From Planctomycetota bacterium (GTDB taxonomy: Bacteria; Planctomycetota; UBA1135; GCA-002686595), in assembly GCA_016795245.1 (NCBI GenBank), contig JAEUIA010000075.1, forward strand, positions 62,001 to 126,000: a DNA stretch of 64,000 nt. The letters are read 5' to 3'. Position 1 is the first letter of the stretch; each line of letters starts with the position of its first letter. The notes beneath the pieces are model-generated. The model was not told the origin of the DNA and ran no database searches. It saw only the letters and a program-made list of their open reading frames with translations. Of this stretch, positions 52,376-61,453 are shown piece after piece. A program made the translations under genes and the position numbers.

Positions 52376-53809
52376 TCACCTCAAGTAATCCAGAAGCGAC
52401 GTGCGCAGCATACGCGAGCCCGTCGATTGGACGAGTTCAAGCGTTTGCTGAGCGCGTGTGATTTCGAGCACCGCAGAGGTCAGGTCTACGTCTTCGACCT
52501 TCTCCAAGCGGCCCTGCAATTCGATACTACGCCCGTTCAAGCGCTCTTGCACGTCCGTTGTGCGGGCGCTGCGCGAGCCGAGCGCGCTCAATCCGACGAG
52601 CACGTCGTCGTGTTTCGCGTCGAGCTCGACGAGGCGCGAGCCGAGCCGCTTCTGCAGCTCCTGAGTCGACATGCCGGACGGATTGCGCAGGTCTGCGACG
52701 AGCCCCCCGATGATGTCGAACGCATTCGACGTGCCGCCGAAGTTCACGAGGTCACGCCCGGAGCGCGTGATCCCGGTCGTGTTCAAGTGGATGATCGCTC
52801 CGCTGACCGCATCAGTCAGCTGCAGGTTGGTCTCGGTCAGGTCGATCGTGGTGAAGTTCGTGCCGTCGATCGACACCGAACCGGTTCCCGTCGCGCTGCC
52901 GGACAAATCGACTCCGCTCCAAGCACTGAAATCGAAGTGTACTTCCGCACCATTCTCGTCTTTGGCGATCACCCCGGTGCGCTGCCCGCTTGCGGCTGAC
53001 GGTATCGGAGTCCAGGCACCGGTGCCGAGTCGCACCTGATTGTTCGCCGCGTCGACTTCGACGGAGCGCGTGCCGATCAACGTGTCGTTCGCGCCGCCGT
53101 TCGCCAGCACGATGCCGGCGCCGAGCACGGCATTCGTCGCGTCGTGACGCACCGTCAGTTCCTCGAACGCCACGCCCTGATCCTTGCTCGTCCCGGCTCG
53201 CGCGCCGGTCAAGCCCGCGTACTTCGTTCCGGTGGGCGACCATTTGGCGAAGAGCTGGTTCCCGGGCAGGCTCGTTTCGACCTCATCGCCCGCGCCGATC
53301 GTCGCGCGCGCGGCCGAACCGCTGCCCTGCCACACGATGCGCTTCTGACCGTTCACCGTCACTTCGGCGAAGGGCGGCTGCTTCGAGTTCGTGCCGCCGA
53401 ACAGGTACGTGCCGTCGGACTGCGTGTTCGCGATCTGCAGCAGTTGCAATCCGAGCTGTTCGATCTCGTTCGCCAGCGCCTGACGCGAGCTGGCGTTCAT
53501 CGTGTCGCTCATCCCGCGCACGACCAACTCGCGCACCGACGCCAACGTGGCGTTCGCGTCGTTCGCCAGAACCGCCGACTCGTCGAGCCGCGAGCGCGCG
53601 TCGCCGGCCGCCGTGAGGTAGCGACCGATGTCCGCCTGGCTGTTGCGCAACGCGAGCGCGACCGCCGAGCCGCCCGGATCGTCGGACGGACGGTTGATGC
53701 GCTTGCCGGACGAAACTTGCTGCTGGTACAGCGCAAGCTTGCCGTAGTTGGTCTTGAGGTTCGACTCAAGCACCGAGTAGAACTGACTCTGTGTGATGCG
53801 GGCAGCCAT
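52376..53809 (-). CDS. flgL: Flagellar hook-filament junction protein FlgL
   Basis: A 477-residue protein. Flagellin-like N-terminal coiled coil (ITQSQFYSVLESNLKTNYGKLALYQ..., SSGKRINRPSDDPGG) and C-terminal coiled coil (DVDLTSAVLEITRAQQTLELV...SRMLRTSLLDYL) match FlgL. The middle about 230 residues form an insertion larger than in enteric FlgL (317 residues), exposed on the outer face. FlgL joins FlgK to the filament and is exported by the type III apparatus, possibly with FlgN. It follows flgK after five bases; the ATG at 53809 starts the conserved segment. Confidence 0.9.
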   Translation of the reverse strand: MAARITQSQFYSVLESNLKTNYGKLALYQQQVSSGKRINRPSDDPGGSAVALALRNSQADIGRYLTAAGDARSRLDESAVLANDANATLASVRELVVRGMSDTMNASSRQALANEIEQLGLQLLQIANTQSDGTYLFGGTNSKQPPFAEVTVNGQKRIVWQGSGSAARATIGAGDEVETSLPGNQLFAKWSPTGTKYAGLTGARAGTSKDQGVAFEELTVRHDATNAVLGAGIVLANGGANDTLIGTRSVEVDAANNQVRLGTGAWTPIPSAASGQRTGVIAKDENGAEVHFDFSAWSGVDLSGSATGTGSVSIDGTNFTTIDLTETNLQLTDAVSGAIIHLNTTGITRSGRDLVNFGGTSNAFDIIGGLVADLRNPSGMSTQELQKRLGSRLVELDAKHDDVLVGLSALGSRSARTTDVQERLNGRSIELQGRLEKVEDVDLTSAVLEITRAQQTLELVQSTGSRMLRTSLLDYLR

Positions 53810-53814
53810 GGTTG

Positions 53815-56154
53815 TCACACGAGCCGCATGAGCTCGTCCTGAAGGTTGCTGACGACGGAGAGGAACCGCGCCGCCGCGGCGTACGCTTGTTGGAAGCGCT
53901 CGAAGTCGATCAATTCTTCGTCCACATTCACGCCGGAAATGGACTGTCTCCGCGATTCCAGGCCGTTCATCACGACTTGCTCGGTGTCGTACATGCCTTG
54001 CGTCGAGCTGGCATCCGAAGCTACCGACACGATGAGCGCGTTGTAGTGCGTGCTCACCGATTGCCCACCGTAGGCGTCGATGGCGAGTTCGTCGACGCCG
54101 GCCAGCGCCAGGAGCGCACCGTTGTCGCCGCTCGCGCCGGTGCCACTGGTCGAGAGTCGCGACGGATCGGCGCGAATGTCGGCTCGAATCGCGAAGGTGG
54201 CGGCATTCGTGCCCGTCACGAGCGCGTTCACTCCCAGAGCTGCGAGGACGTCCGACGTGTCTGCGTCGGCAATCGCGGCGACCGACGCGACGTCGCCGTT
54301 CGATTTGGACAGAGTTCCGAGCTGGAACGATACCGACAGCCCGTTCGCGAACGCGATCGGCGTGCCGGGCACGTAATCCTGACCGACAGCGAGGGTAGTG
54401 ATCTTGTTGCCGTTCTGATCGAACACATCGACGCCCAGGCCGGCCGTCGTGCCGATCGTGCCGTCGCCGGAGGGAACGAACGTGTAGGTCTGGTTCGTCG
54501 TACCTGAGTACGTGCCGCTGATCTGAGGCGTCGCGGGATTCGTTTGCCCCGTAGCTGTCTGCCCCGCGGTCCAACCCAGCGTCGTGAGCGCGGTGCCGCT
54601 CGTCGCTTGGATCGTTGCGCTCGTGCCTTGAGTCAGCGATTGGACGACGACGCGTCCGTCGACGACGACTGCGCGTGCTCCGATCGCCGAAAGCTGTCCG
54701 CCGGCGTTCATCGCTGCTGCCACTTCATCCGCACTCGCGCGGTTGATGTTGGCGAAGTCCGAGGACTGGAACGTGATCGTCGCGTTGCCGGTGGCGGTCG
54801 TGACCTGCAGCGTGCTGCCCGCCGTGAACGTATACGGTCCCTTGCGGCTGCCGAGCGACGCCGCTTGCCCGCCGAACGTCCCGTATGAATCCGGCGCGGA
54901 AGCGGTGCGTTGCGCAAAGTCGAAGCCGTATCCCGGATCGGCTGTGAGATCGAGTCGGCCGTCGCTCGTGAGCGACGCCGAGAAGTGCCCGATGGCGTCG
55001 AGCTGTGCCACGAACTCACCGACGGTCATCGAATCCGGATCGATGGCGATGTTCGTCGTCTCGACTTCTCCGGTCGTCTTGTTCGTGACCGACACGCGCA
55101 GGTTGCCGCTCGTGATCGGGAACGTCAGCCCCGTATGCGACAAGGTCTCGTCCGTGACGAGGTTGTCGCCGTCCTGATCGACGAAAGCGTACGCGCCCAT
55201 CATCGACGAGAACGGCCCGCCGGACGGTACGCCTGTCGAGTGTGCGCGATTCAGTTGGAACGCGACTTGACGCGCGAGTGCGTCGACCTCGTTCTTGCGC
55301 TGGCCGGAAGCGTCGTTCGCAACCGAGATCAACCCGGCAAGTGCTCCCGACCGCGGGGTCAGTGGACCAGCGTGACCGGCGATCTGCAGTACGACACTGC
55401 GGTCAGGTCCGGTTTCGGCGCGCAGCGCGTAAGCATTGACCGGTCCGACCAGCAACTGCCCGCCGACCTGCACCGTCATCGCGCCGTTCGGGTTCTCGTA
55501 CGCCTTGACGTCGACGAAACCGCCCAGTTCGCGCAACGCTTGATCGCGTTGATCGCGCATGTCGTTCGCGGGCACACCGCCGGCTTCGAACTCGGGAATG
55601 CTGCGGTTCAACGTGGCGATGCGGTTCGCCAGCGTGTTCACGCGCTCGACCATCCCGCGGATCTCGGTGCGCGTGTCGTGTGCGAGCTCGTCGAGGCTGC
55701 CCGAGAGGCTGTTGAAGCGCCGTGCCAGGTCGGTTCCGGCCGAAACGACGCTTTGGCGCACGCTTTGTTCAGACGGATCCGCTGCGAGGCGTGAGAAGCT
55801 CGCGAACAGGTTCTGCAACTTGGTCGACAGGCCGTCGGAACCCGGCTCGCCATAGAGCGACTCGAGCTGCGACAAGCCGCTCAAGCGCGCGTCCAGGAAG
55901 GCCATCATTCCCGAGCTCGTCGCCAGGCGTCGGCCGATGAATTGATCCGCCAGACGGCGCACGGCGCCGGCCTCGACGCCGCTGCCGACGGCGATGCCGT
56001 TCAGGATCTGCGAACCGGACGACGACAGGATCACTTCCTGGCGCGAGTATCCGGGAGTTCCGACGTTGGCGACGTTGTGACCGGCGGTGTCGAGCCCGGA
56101 TTGGGCCGCGAGAAGCGCCTTGAGTCCGACGTTTAGGCTACTGATGCTCGACAT
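53815..56154 (-). CDS. flgK: Flagellar hook-associated protein 1, FlgK
   Basis: A 779-residue hook-filament junction protein, longer than the usual about 550 residues owing to a large central beta-rich insertion. The N-terminus SSISSLNVGLKALLAAQSGLDTAGHNVANVGTPGYSRQEV is the family's rod/hook signature. The C-terminus has the matching coiled coil (GVNVDEELIDFERFQQAYAAAARFLSVV). RDQALRELGGFVDV and the YTFTAG repeats lie between. It begins three bases after flgN and ends five bases before flgL. The insertion is Thr/Ala/Gly-rich, as expected for a surface-exposed domain. Confidence 0.9.
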   Translation of the reverse strand: MSSISSLNVGLKALLAAQSGLDTAGHNVANVGTPGYSRQEVILSSSGSQILNGIAVGSGVEAGAVRRLADQFIGRRLATSSGMMAFLDARLSGLSQLESLYGEPGSDGLSTKLQNLFASFSRLAADPSEQSVRQSVVSAGTDLARRFNSLSGSLDELAHDTRTEIRGMVERVNTLANRIATLNRSIPEFEAGGVPANDMRDQRDQALRELGGFVDVKAYENPNGAMTVQVGGQLLVGPVNAYALRAETGPDRSVVLQIAGHAGPLTPRSGALAGLISVANDASGQRKNEVDALARQVAFQLNRAHSTGVPSGGPFSSMMGAYAFVDQDGDNLVTDETLSHTGLTFPITSGNLRVSVTNKTTGEVETTNIAIDPDSMTVGEFVAQLDAIGHFSASLTSDGRLDLTADPGYGFDFAQRTASAPDSYGTFGGQAASLGSRKGPYTFTAGSTLQVTTATGNATITFQSSDFANINRASADEVAAAMNAGGQLSAIGARAVVVDGRVVVQSLTQGTSATIQATSGTALTTLGWTAGQTATGQTNPATPQISGTYSGTTNQTYTFVPSGDGTIGTTAGLGVDVFDQNGNKITTLAVGQDYVPGTPIAFANGLSVSFQLGTLSKSNGDVASVAAIADADTSDVLAALGVNALVTGTNAATFAIRADIRADPSRLSTSGTGASGDNGALLALAGVDELAIDAYGGQSVSTHYNALIVSVASDASSTQGMYDTEQVVMNGLESRRQSISGVNVDEELIDFERFQQAYAAAARFLSVVSNLQDELMRLV

Positions 56155-56157
56155 GGA

Positions 56158-56625
56158 TCACATCCGCGCGTCGAAAAGCGCGCCGGTGGCTCCCTCGGGA
56201 GCGTGAGTGCCGATGAGGGCGGTGATCGTCTCTTCGACGATGCTCTTGTGAACGTGCACGAGCCGCGCGATGCGGCGATTGCGGCGCAACACTTCCGCGA
56301 CGTGGGCGCGCAGCTCGGCACGCAACTCGTCGAGTCGCGTACCGGACGGGCCCGCGCGTTCGGCGATGCTTCCGAGCGTCAGCGTCTTGGGCGCGACGTT
56401 CCAGTGCGAGCCCAGTCGCGCGAAGATGAGTTCGCGACGGCGCGCGCGCTCGATTTCGAGTTCGAGTTCACGGCCGACGAGTCCGGTTGCCTGCGTGATG
56501 TCCTCGGCCTTGCCGTCGACCAGAGCCTGCTCCTGGGCTTCGAGCGCCTTGACCAGCCGCTGCTTGCCGAGGATCTCGTCGCCGAGCCAGATCTCGAGTG
56601 CGTTGATGAAATTCTGCGGGATCAT
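56158..56625 (-). CDS. flgN: FlgN-type flagellar export chaperone
   Basis: A 155-residue, mainly helical protein of the FlgN family, which guards FlgK and FlgL before export. The start MIPQNFINALEIWLGDEI is typical, and QALVDGKAEDITQATGLVGRELELEIERARRRE forms the long helix. The ATG at 56625 overlaps the flgJ stop (ATGA); an upstream ATG at 56727 would run inside flgJ and gives a non-family lead. It lies directly before its likely clients flgK and flgL. Confidence 0.8.
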   Translation of the reverse strand: MIPQNFINALEIWLGDEILGKQRLVKALEAQEQALVDGKAEDITQATGLVGRELELEIERARRRELIFARLGSHWNVAPKTLTLGSIAERAGPSGTRLDELRAELRAHVAEVLRRNRRIARLVHVHKSIVEETITALIGTHAPEGATGALFDARM

Positions 56626-56924
56626 TGTTGCTCCTCGATTTTCCTCATGACGCTCTTCTCGATCATGTCGCGCAGGTGCAGCGAATCGTCCGCAGCCAGC
56701 GTCTTGCCGACGTGTTCGTCGAGCCACCCCGAGTAGATGTCGCCGGCCGCGCCCTCGCCGAAGAAACCTTCGGGCACGGCGCGCCGCATTTCCTTGACGA
56801 ACATCGTCGCCAGCATCGCTTCGAATTTCTCCGCGGTCTCGGGCGTCGTCGGCCCCTCGATCTCGGGACCGAGGGTGCGCAGCGAAGCGGACTGAAGTCC
56901 GACGGGCATGAACGGTGCGTCCAT
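56622..56924 (-). CDS. flgJ: Rod-binding protein FlgJ, N-terminal domain only
   Basis: A 100-residue protein with the FlgJ rod-binding motif EKFEAMLATMFVKEMRRAVPEGFFG...YSGWLDEHVGKTLA. The muramidase domain of enteric FlgJ is absent, as in many non-enteric bacteria, where wall opening is done by a separate enzyme. It starts one base after the flgI stop and overlaps flgN at its end. Confidence 0.9.
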   Translation of the reverse strand: MDAPFMPVGLQSASLRTLGPEIEGPTTPETAEKFEAMLATMFVKEMRRAVPEGFFGEGAAGDIYSGWLDEHVGKTLAADDSLHLRDMIEKSVMRKIEEQQ

Positions 56925-56925
56925 C

Positions 56926-58182
56926 TCACATCCTCCGGATCTCGGCTTCGAGCAAGCCGCCTTGGGCCATCAGTTCGAGAATCGTGATCAGATCGCGCGG
57001 CGTCGTGCCGAGCACGTTCAACACGTCGACGACTTCCTGCAGGCTCACGGCCCCGGGCACGTAGATGAGGCCGGAGTTGTCCTCCTTCACGTCGAGCTTC
57101 GTGCGCGGATCCGTCTTGGTCTGGCCTTGAGAGAACGGACCAGGCTGGCTCGTCACGGGAGTCTCGGCGATCGTGACCGTGATCGCACCCTGCGCGATCG
57201 CGCCCGGGCGCAAGCGCACATCACCGCCCATCACGATGGTGCCGGTGCGTTCGCTGATCAGCACGCGCGCGATGTTCTTCGTGACGATCTCGCGTTCGAG
57301 CATCGTTTGCAGGTACGCAGCGTGCAACGTGTCGGGCAAATCTCGCGGCACCGAAACCTGGATCGACTTGCCGTCCGGCGTCGTCGCGGCGCACTTCGGG
57401 TACAGCGAGTTGATCGACTCGGCGATCCGCACGCAGTTCCCGAGCGTGTCCTGGCCGGTCTTGAGATCGAGGTAGATGTAGCCGTGCTCGCTGACGAGCG
57501 TCGTCGGCACTTCGCGTTCGACCTTGCCGCCGTTCGGAAGCGTGCCGACGGTGGTCTGGTTCTTCTTGGCGCTCGCGCCTTGACCTTCGGCCTGGAAACC
57601 ACCGACGGTCAGCGGACCCGACGCGGTCGCGTAGACCGTCTGTCCCGTGATGTCGGTGAGCTCGGTGAGCAGCAGCGTGCCGCCCACGAGGCTCGTCGCA
57701 TCGCCGATCGCAGAGACCGTGACGTCGACGCGGCGTCCGGCTTTGACACCGGCGACCAGCGTGCAATCGACCTGCACGAGCGCAACGTTCTTCGACGCGA
57801 GCGATTGCGCGTCGAGGCGGATGTTGCGCGTGCGCAGGAAGTTCGAAAGGAGCTGTTTGCCGGCGTCGATCGAATCCCCCGTGCCGCTGAGACCGGTCAC
57901 GAGGCCGATGCCGACGACGGTGTTGTCCTCCTGGCCGCGCACCGCCGCGAGCGACGAGATCGGCGTCGTGAAGTCGCCGTCGGGACGCGTCAACCCGACC
58001 GGTGCGAAGCGCGGCGAGCGCGTCCACGTCGACTGAGAGGTGAGCTCGGGTTGTTTGGGCGCTTCGACGCCGCCTTGTTCGAGGCGAATTTTAGGAGCAG
58101 TCGCGTCCACAGGCCTGGTGTCGACCGGCTTGGGGTCGCTGGGCGGCGACTGAACTAGAGTCAGCAGGAGTGCGATGATCAT
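56926..58182 (-). CDS. flgI: Flagellar P-ring protein FlgI
   Basis: A 418-residue periplasmic protein that forms the P ring in the wall layer. A short signal (MIIALLLTLVQ) is followed by a Pro-rich spacer of about 60 residues not found in typical FlgI (345-365 residues). The conserved part begins at SLAAVRGQEDNTVVGIGLVTGLSGTGDS and continues with QSLASKNVALVQVDC and GTIVMGGDVRLRPGAIAQGAITV. The C-terminal ...VLGTTPRDLITILELMAQGGLLEAEIRRM also fits. It follows flgH after 15 bases and couples to flgJ by a one-base gap. Confidence 0.9.
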   Translation of the reverse strand: MIIALLLTLVQSPPSDPKPVDTRPVDATAPKIRLEQGGVEAPKQPELTSQSTWTRSPRFAPVGLTRPDGDFTTPISSLAAVRGQEDNTVVGIGLVTGLSGTGDSIDAGKQLLSNFLRTRNIRLDAQSLASKNVALVQVDCTLVAGVKAGRRVDVTVSAIGDATSLVGGTLLLTELTDITGQTVYATASGPLTVGGFQAEGQGASAKKNQTTVGTLPNGGKVEREVPTTLVSEHGYIYLDLKTGQDTLGNCVRIAESINSLYPKCAATTPDGKSIQVSVPRDLPDTLHAAYLQTMLEREIVTKNIARVLISERTGTIVMGGDVRLRPGAIAQGAITVTIAETPVTSQPGPFSQGQTKTDPRTKLDVKEDNSGLIYVPGAVSLQEVVDVLNVLGTTPRDLITILELMAQGGLLEAEIRRM

Positions 58183-58197
58183 GTTGTTGGTCCTCGA

Positions 58198-58824
58198 TCA
58201 GAACGGCCAGATCCAGGCGATCGCGTCGTGCACCCACGCGCCGATCCCGCGGCGGTTGGTGCTGTTCGTGAGCGGTCCGGTGCCGGTGTAGGAAACCTTG
58301 GCGTTGGCCACGAGTTCGCTCGCAACCGAGTTGTCAGGCGAGATGTCCCAGCGGCGGATGACGCCGCTGAATTCGATCAGCTTGGTCTCGAGGTCGATGC
58401 GGATCTCACGCCGACCGTTCACGATCATGTTCCCGTTGGGGAGCACGTCGACGACCATCGCGGTGACGCGCGCGTTGAACTTGCCCTTCTTGGCGTAGTT
58501 GGCCGTCCCGGTGAACTGATCGTCCGAGGATCCGGCCACGCGCGGCAGCGTGCTGAAGAGGTTCGGTTTCAGATCGAGGTTCGTGAACTGATAGTCGAGC
58601 GTTGTGCCCTTCTTCATGTCCGACGACTCTTGGTTGCTGACGTCCTGGTTTTCAGCGATCACGATCGTGATCAAGTCGCCGGCCTTGTTCGCGGTGCGCG
58701 TTCCGACCAGGCCGAACGGACCCGCATCCGGGTCGTAGATCGAGCCGCGACGGCGGCCGTCGAGCGCGAGCGCGAGTGCCGAGATCACAACGAGGGCAAC
58801 GAGTGTGAAGAGGATGTTTTTCAT
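58198..58824 (-). CDS. flgH: Flagellar L-ring protein FlgH
   Basis: A 208-residue L-ring protein. The hydrophobic start (ILFTLVALVVISALALALDG) is a signal peptide, but no cysteine follows, so the usual lipobox of FlgH is missing. SIYDPDAGPFGLVGTRTANKAGDLITIVIAEN and KFNARVTAMVVDVLPNGNMIVNGRREI are the family core. The C-terminus ends VHDAIAWIWPF, aromatic rather than the usual L-ring close. Its presence indicates an outer membrane. It lies between flgA and flgI in the typical order. Confidence 0.88.
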   Translation of the reverse strand: MKNILFTLVALVVISALALALDGRRRGSIYDPDAGPFGLVGTRTANKAGDLITIVIAENQDVSNQESSDMKKGTTLDYQFTNLDLKPNLFSTLPRVAGSSDDQFTGTANYAKKGKFNARVTAMVVDVLPNGNMIVNGRREIRIDLETKLIEFSGVIRRWDISPDNSVASELVANAKVSYTGTGPLTNSTNRRGIGAWVHDAIAWIWPF

Positions 58825-58837
58825 GTGTTCTGGAGGA

Positions 58838-59773
58838 TCAGCGGTCTTCGGTCAGATCGACTTCGACGTTTCCGCGGCCCGTGATGACGGCCGTGAGTTC
58901 GCGCTTCATGCCGGCAGTGGTGACGCGGATCTTGTCGCCTAGGAATCCGTCCTGGGCAGCGAGTGCGGTAGAGCGCGCGATGACAGGTCCCTTCTTGACC
59001 ATGATCTGGACGATGTCACCGCGCTTCACCAGATGCGCTCGCTGCACGTCGCGATCCGTGACGACCGTGCCGAGGCGCAGGTCCCGCGTGGCGACCGCGC
59101 CGGAGATCGAGGCATAGATCAGCGGCTCGCCTTGCAGCGTGGCGTCCACCTTCTTGCGTTGCATGTCGACGCTGCTCGCGCTCAGTGCCTCGCCACGACG
59201 CACGTCCTGGAGCAGGACCGGAACGGTCTCGTACAGGTCCAGGCTGAGCGTCGTTTGCACGGTCTGGTACGGAGCTCCGTCGATCCACACCTGGACCGGC
59301 ACGGCGATCGAGCCCGATCGCAGCGCGCGCAGATCCGGAACCGCGCGCAACTCGAGCTTCGAGTCCGCGCGCGGCACGAGGACGTCCGCGATTGCGCCGG
59401 CATCGTTGACCGTCGCGTCGCGACCCGCGATCGCTTCGCGCAAGGCCTTCAGTGCACTCGCGCGGAGCGCTTCGCCGCGGATGACTTCCGTCTCGACGGC
59501 GACGCGGCAGCGTTCGGCTCCGATGACGCTCACGGTCGTCCTCGGGAACAGCGCGCGCACCTTGGCGGCGATCTCGTCGCGCGTGATGACGCGACCGAAG
59601 CCGGGCGACGGCGTGTAGCCGAGCGTGATCGACTCGATGCGCGCCTTCTCGGACGCGTCGGCGCCTTCGATGCGTACGATCGAGGACACGCGCAGCTCTT
59701 GACCGCGCACGTGCGCCGTTTCCGGCACGGTGAGCGTGATCGAGAGCAGTGAGGTTGCGAGTGCGAAGATCAT
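58838..59773 (-). CDS. flgA: Flagellar P-ring assembly chaperone FlgA
   Basis: A 311-residue exported protein with a weak N-terminal hydrophobic segment (IFALATSLLSITLTV). The C-terminal half carries the SAF domain of FlgA (VRRGEALSASSVDMQRKKVDATL, then LRLGTVVTDRDVQRAHLVKRGDIVQIMVKKG). FlgA helps FlgI polymerise into the P ring. The N-terminal half is longer than in enteric FlgA (219 residues) and poorly conserved. It sits 13 bases after flgG and 13 before flgH. Confidence 0.85.
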   Translation of the reverse strand: MIFALATSLLSITLTVPETAHVRGQELRVSSIVRIEGADASEKARIESITLGYTPSPGFGRVITRDEIAAKVRALFPRTTVSVIGAERCRVAVETEVIRGEALRASALKALREAIAGRDATVNDAGAIADVLVPRADSKLELRAVPDLRALRSGSIAVPVQVWIDGAPYQTVQTTLSLDLYETVPVLLQDVRRGEALSASSVDMQRKKVDATLQGEPLIYASISGAVATRDLRLGTVVTDRDVQRAHLVKRGDIVQIMVKKGPVIARSTALAAQDGFLGDKIRVTTAGMKRELTAVITGRGNVEVDLTEDR

Positions 59774-59786
59774 GTGCGGCTCCTAA

Positions 59787-60575
59787 TCAGCGGATGAGTT
59801 GGTTGGTTTGCTGCAACATCTCGTCGCTGGCGCGGATGGCACGGCTGTTCACTTCGTAGTTGCGCTGCGCCAGGATCAGGCCGACGAGCTCATCCACCAC
59901 CGCCACGTTCGAGCGCTCGGTGTAGCGCTGACGCATGATCCCCGTGCCGTTCGTGCCGGGCGTTCCCTGAGTCGCTGTGCCGGAGCTGGCGGACTCGGAG
60001 AAGTAGTTGCCGCCTTGCGCCTTCAAACCACCGGGGTTCGGGAATCGGTACAGGCTGATCGACGAAAGCTGTTGCGGTTGACCGTCTTCCGAAGTTTGCA
60101 CCGTGACGATGCCGTCGCCCCCGATCGTGATCGAGAAGGCCTCGTTCGGGATCGTGACCGGCGGATCGAGCACGTAGCCTTCCGACGTGACGAGTTGGCC
60201 GTCACGGTCGCGGTGGAAGTTGCCGTCGCGGGTGTAGCGCACTTCGCCGCTGGGGACTTTGACGCGGAAGAAGCCCTCGCCTTGGATGCCGACGCCGAAT
60301 GCGTTGGACGTCGGTTCGAGTGCGCCTTGTTCGAAGATCTTGTCCGAGCCGGCGACTTCCGTGCCCGTGCCGACTTGCAGGCCGATCGGACGACGCTGGT
60401 TCTGCGCCGTCGGCGCGCCCGGCTCTTCGTACGTCTGATAGAGCAACGCGCGGAAGCTGAGTTCGCTCTTCTTGAACCCCGCCGTGTTGGCGTTGGCGAT
60501 GTTGTTGGCGATCGTGTCGATCTGCATCTGCTGGGCTTTCATGCCCGAGGCAGCGGTCATCAGTGCGCGAATCAT
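59787..60575 (-). CDS. flgG: Distal rod protein FlgG
   Basis: A 262-residue rod protein, the usual length for FlgG. MIRALMTAASGMKAQQMQIDTIANNIANANTAGFKKSELSF is the N-terminal rod signature. LQVGTGTEVAGSDKIFEQGAL and the C-terminal NVAVVDELVGLILAQRNYEVNSRAI complete it. FlgG forms the distal rod crossing the periplasm, through the P and L rings. It begins 15 bases after flgF. Confidence 0.95.
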   Translation of the reverse strand: MIRALMTAASGMKAQQMQIDTIANNIANANTAGFKKSELSFRALLYQTYEEPGAPTAQNQRRPIGLQVGTGTEVAGSDKIFEQGALEPTSNAFGVGIQGEGFFRVKVPSGEVRYTRDGNFHRDRDGQLVTSEGYVLDPPVTIPNEAFSITIGGDGIVTVQTSEDGQPQQLSSISLYRFPNPGGLKAQGGNYFSESASSGTATQGTPGTNGTGIMRQRYTERSNVAVVDELVGLILAQRNYEVNSRAIRASDEMLQQTNQLIR

Positions 60576-60590
60576 GGGGAGTTTCCTTGC

Positions 60591-61295
60591 TCAGTTCTTC
60601 GGCATGTTCAGCCGCTTGTACGTTTGTTCGATGGAGCGCATCACGGACGAGGAGTTTTCGAAGCGACGCTGGGCGAACACCATCTCGACGAGTTCGTCCA
60701 TGACTTCCACGTTGGAGCGTTCGACGCTCCCTTGTTCGATGACCGCGGTCGACGGGCGCGTTTCCAGGTCGGCCGGCGCGCGGTAATGGCCGAGCGCGTC
60801 GTCCTCGAGCCGCGCGGTGTCGGCGAAGTCGACGATCTCGAGCTTGCCGATCTGCACTTCGCCCTGACGCACGCCGCCCGATCCGTCGATCGTGATCGGT
60901 TCACCCGTAGGGTTGAGCTTGCCGCGCGAGCCGTTCCAGGCGACCGGATAACCGTTGCCGGTCAAGAGCGTGCCGGTGTCGTCCAGGCGAAAGCTGCCGT
61001 CGCGCGTGTACGAGCGGCCGGTGGGCGTGTCGACGGCGAAGAACCCCGGCCCCTGCAGCGCGAGATCGAGTTTGTTGCCGGTGTGCGCGATCGGCCCTTG
61101 TTTGAAGTCCGTGACGCGCTGTGTCGCGATCTCGAGGTGACGCGAGTTGCCCTCGTTCATCCAGAACGTGCGCGTGACCGAGACCTGGCGTTTGAAACCG
61201 TTGGCGCCGATGTTCGCGATGTTCGACGTGATCGTCTCGAGACGCTTCTCGGTCGACCGCATCCCCGCGACGCCTTGTGACAGTCCGATGTCCAT
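60591..61295 (-). CDS. flgF: Proximal rod protein FlgF
   Basis: A 234-residue rod protein. DIGLSQGVAGMRSTEKRLETITSNIANIGANGFKRQ is the family N-terminus and SNVEVMDELVEMVFAQRRFENSSSVM the C-terminus, with LALQGPGFFAVDTPTGRSYTRDG between. The other possible name is a second FlgG; gene order before flgG favours FlgF. A sigma-54-type promoter ends 15 bases before the ATG, making this the first gene of the ten-gene unit that runs to 52077. Confidence 0.85.
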   Translation of the reverse strand: MDIGLSQGVAGMRSTEKRLETITSNIANIGANGFKRQVSVTRTFWMNEGNSRHLEIATQRVTDFKQGPIAHTGNKLDLALQGPGFFAVDTPTGRSYTRDGSFRLDDTGTLLTGNGYPVAWNGSRGKLNPTGEPITIDGSGGVRQGEVQIGKLEIVDFADTARLEDDALGHYRAPADLETRPSTAVIEQGSVERSNVEVMDELVEMVFAQRRFENSSSVMRSIEQTYKRLNMPKN

Positions 61296-61309
61296 ACGTC
61301 AGTACCTGA

Positions 61310-61324
61310 GCAATGCCGGTGCCA
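61310..61324 (-). promoter_or_regulatory. Sigma-54 (RpoN) -24/-12 promoter of the flgF operon
   Basis: On the minus strand TGGCAC-CGGCA-TTGC is a full match to the RpoN consensus TGGCAC-N5-TTGC. Transcription would start near 61298, only three bases before the flgF ATG. The rest of the gap (61325-61453) shows no other signal. Confidence 0.65.
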
Positions 61325-61453
61325 AGCGCCGAAACCACTCTCAGCGCCGCTCAGAGCCGCATTGGCTCCAGCCTGGGGGCGTGAGCTGCGCGTGAAGTTC
61401 TCCCCTGCGCGCCATTTCTTCCGTGTCTCCGCGCTGTACCCCTGAATGCAGAA

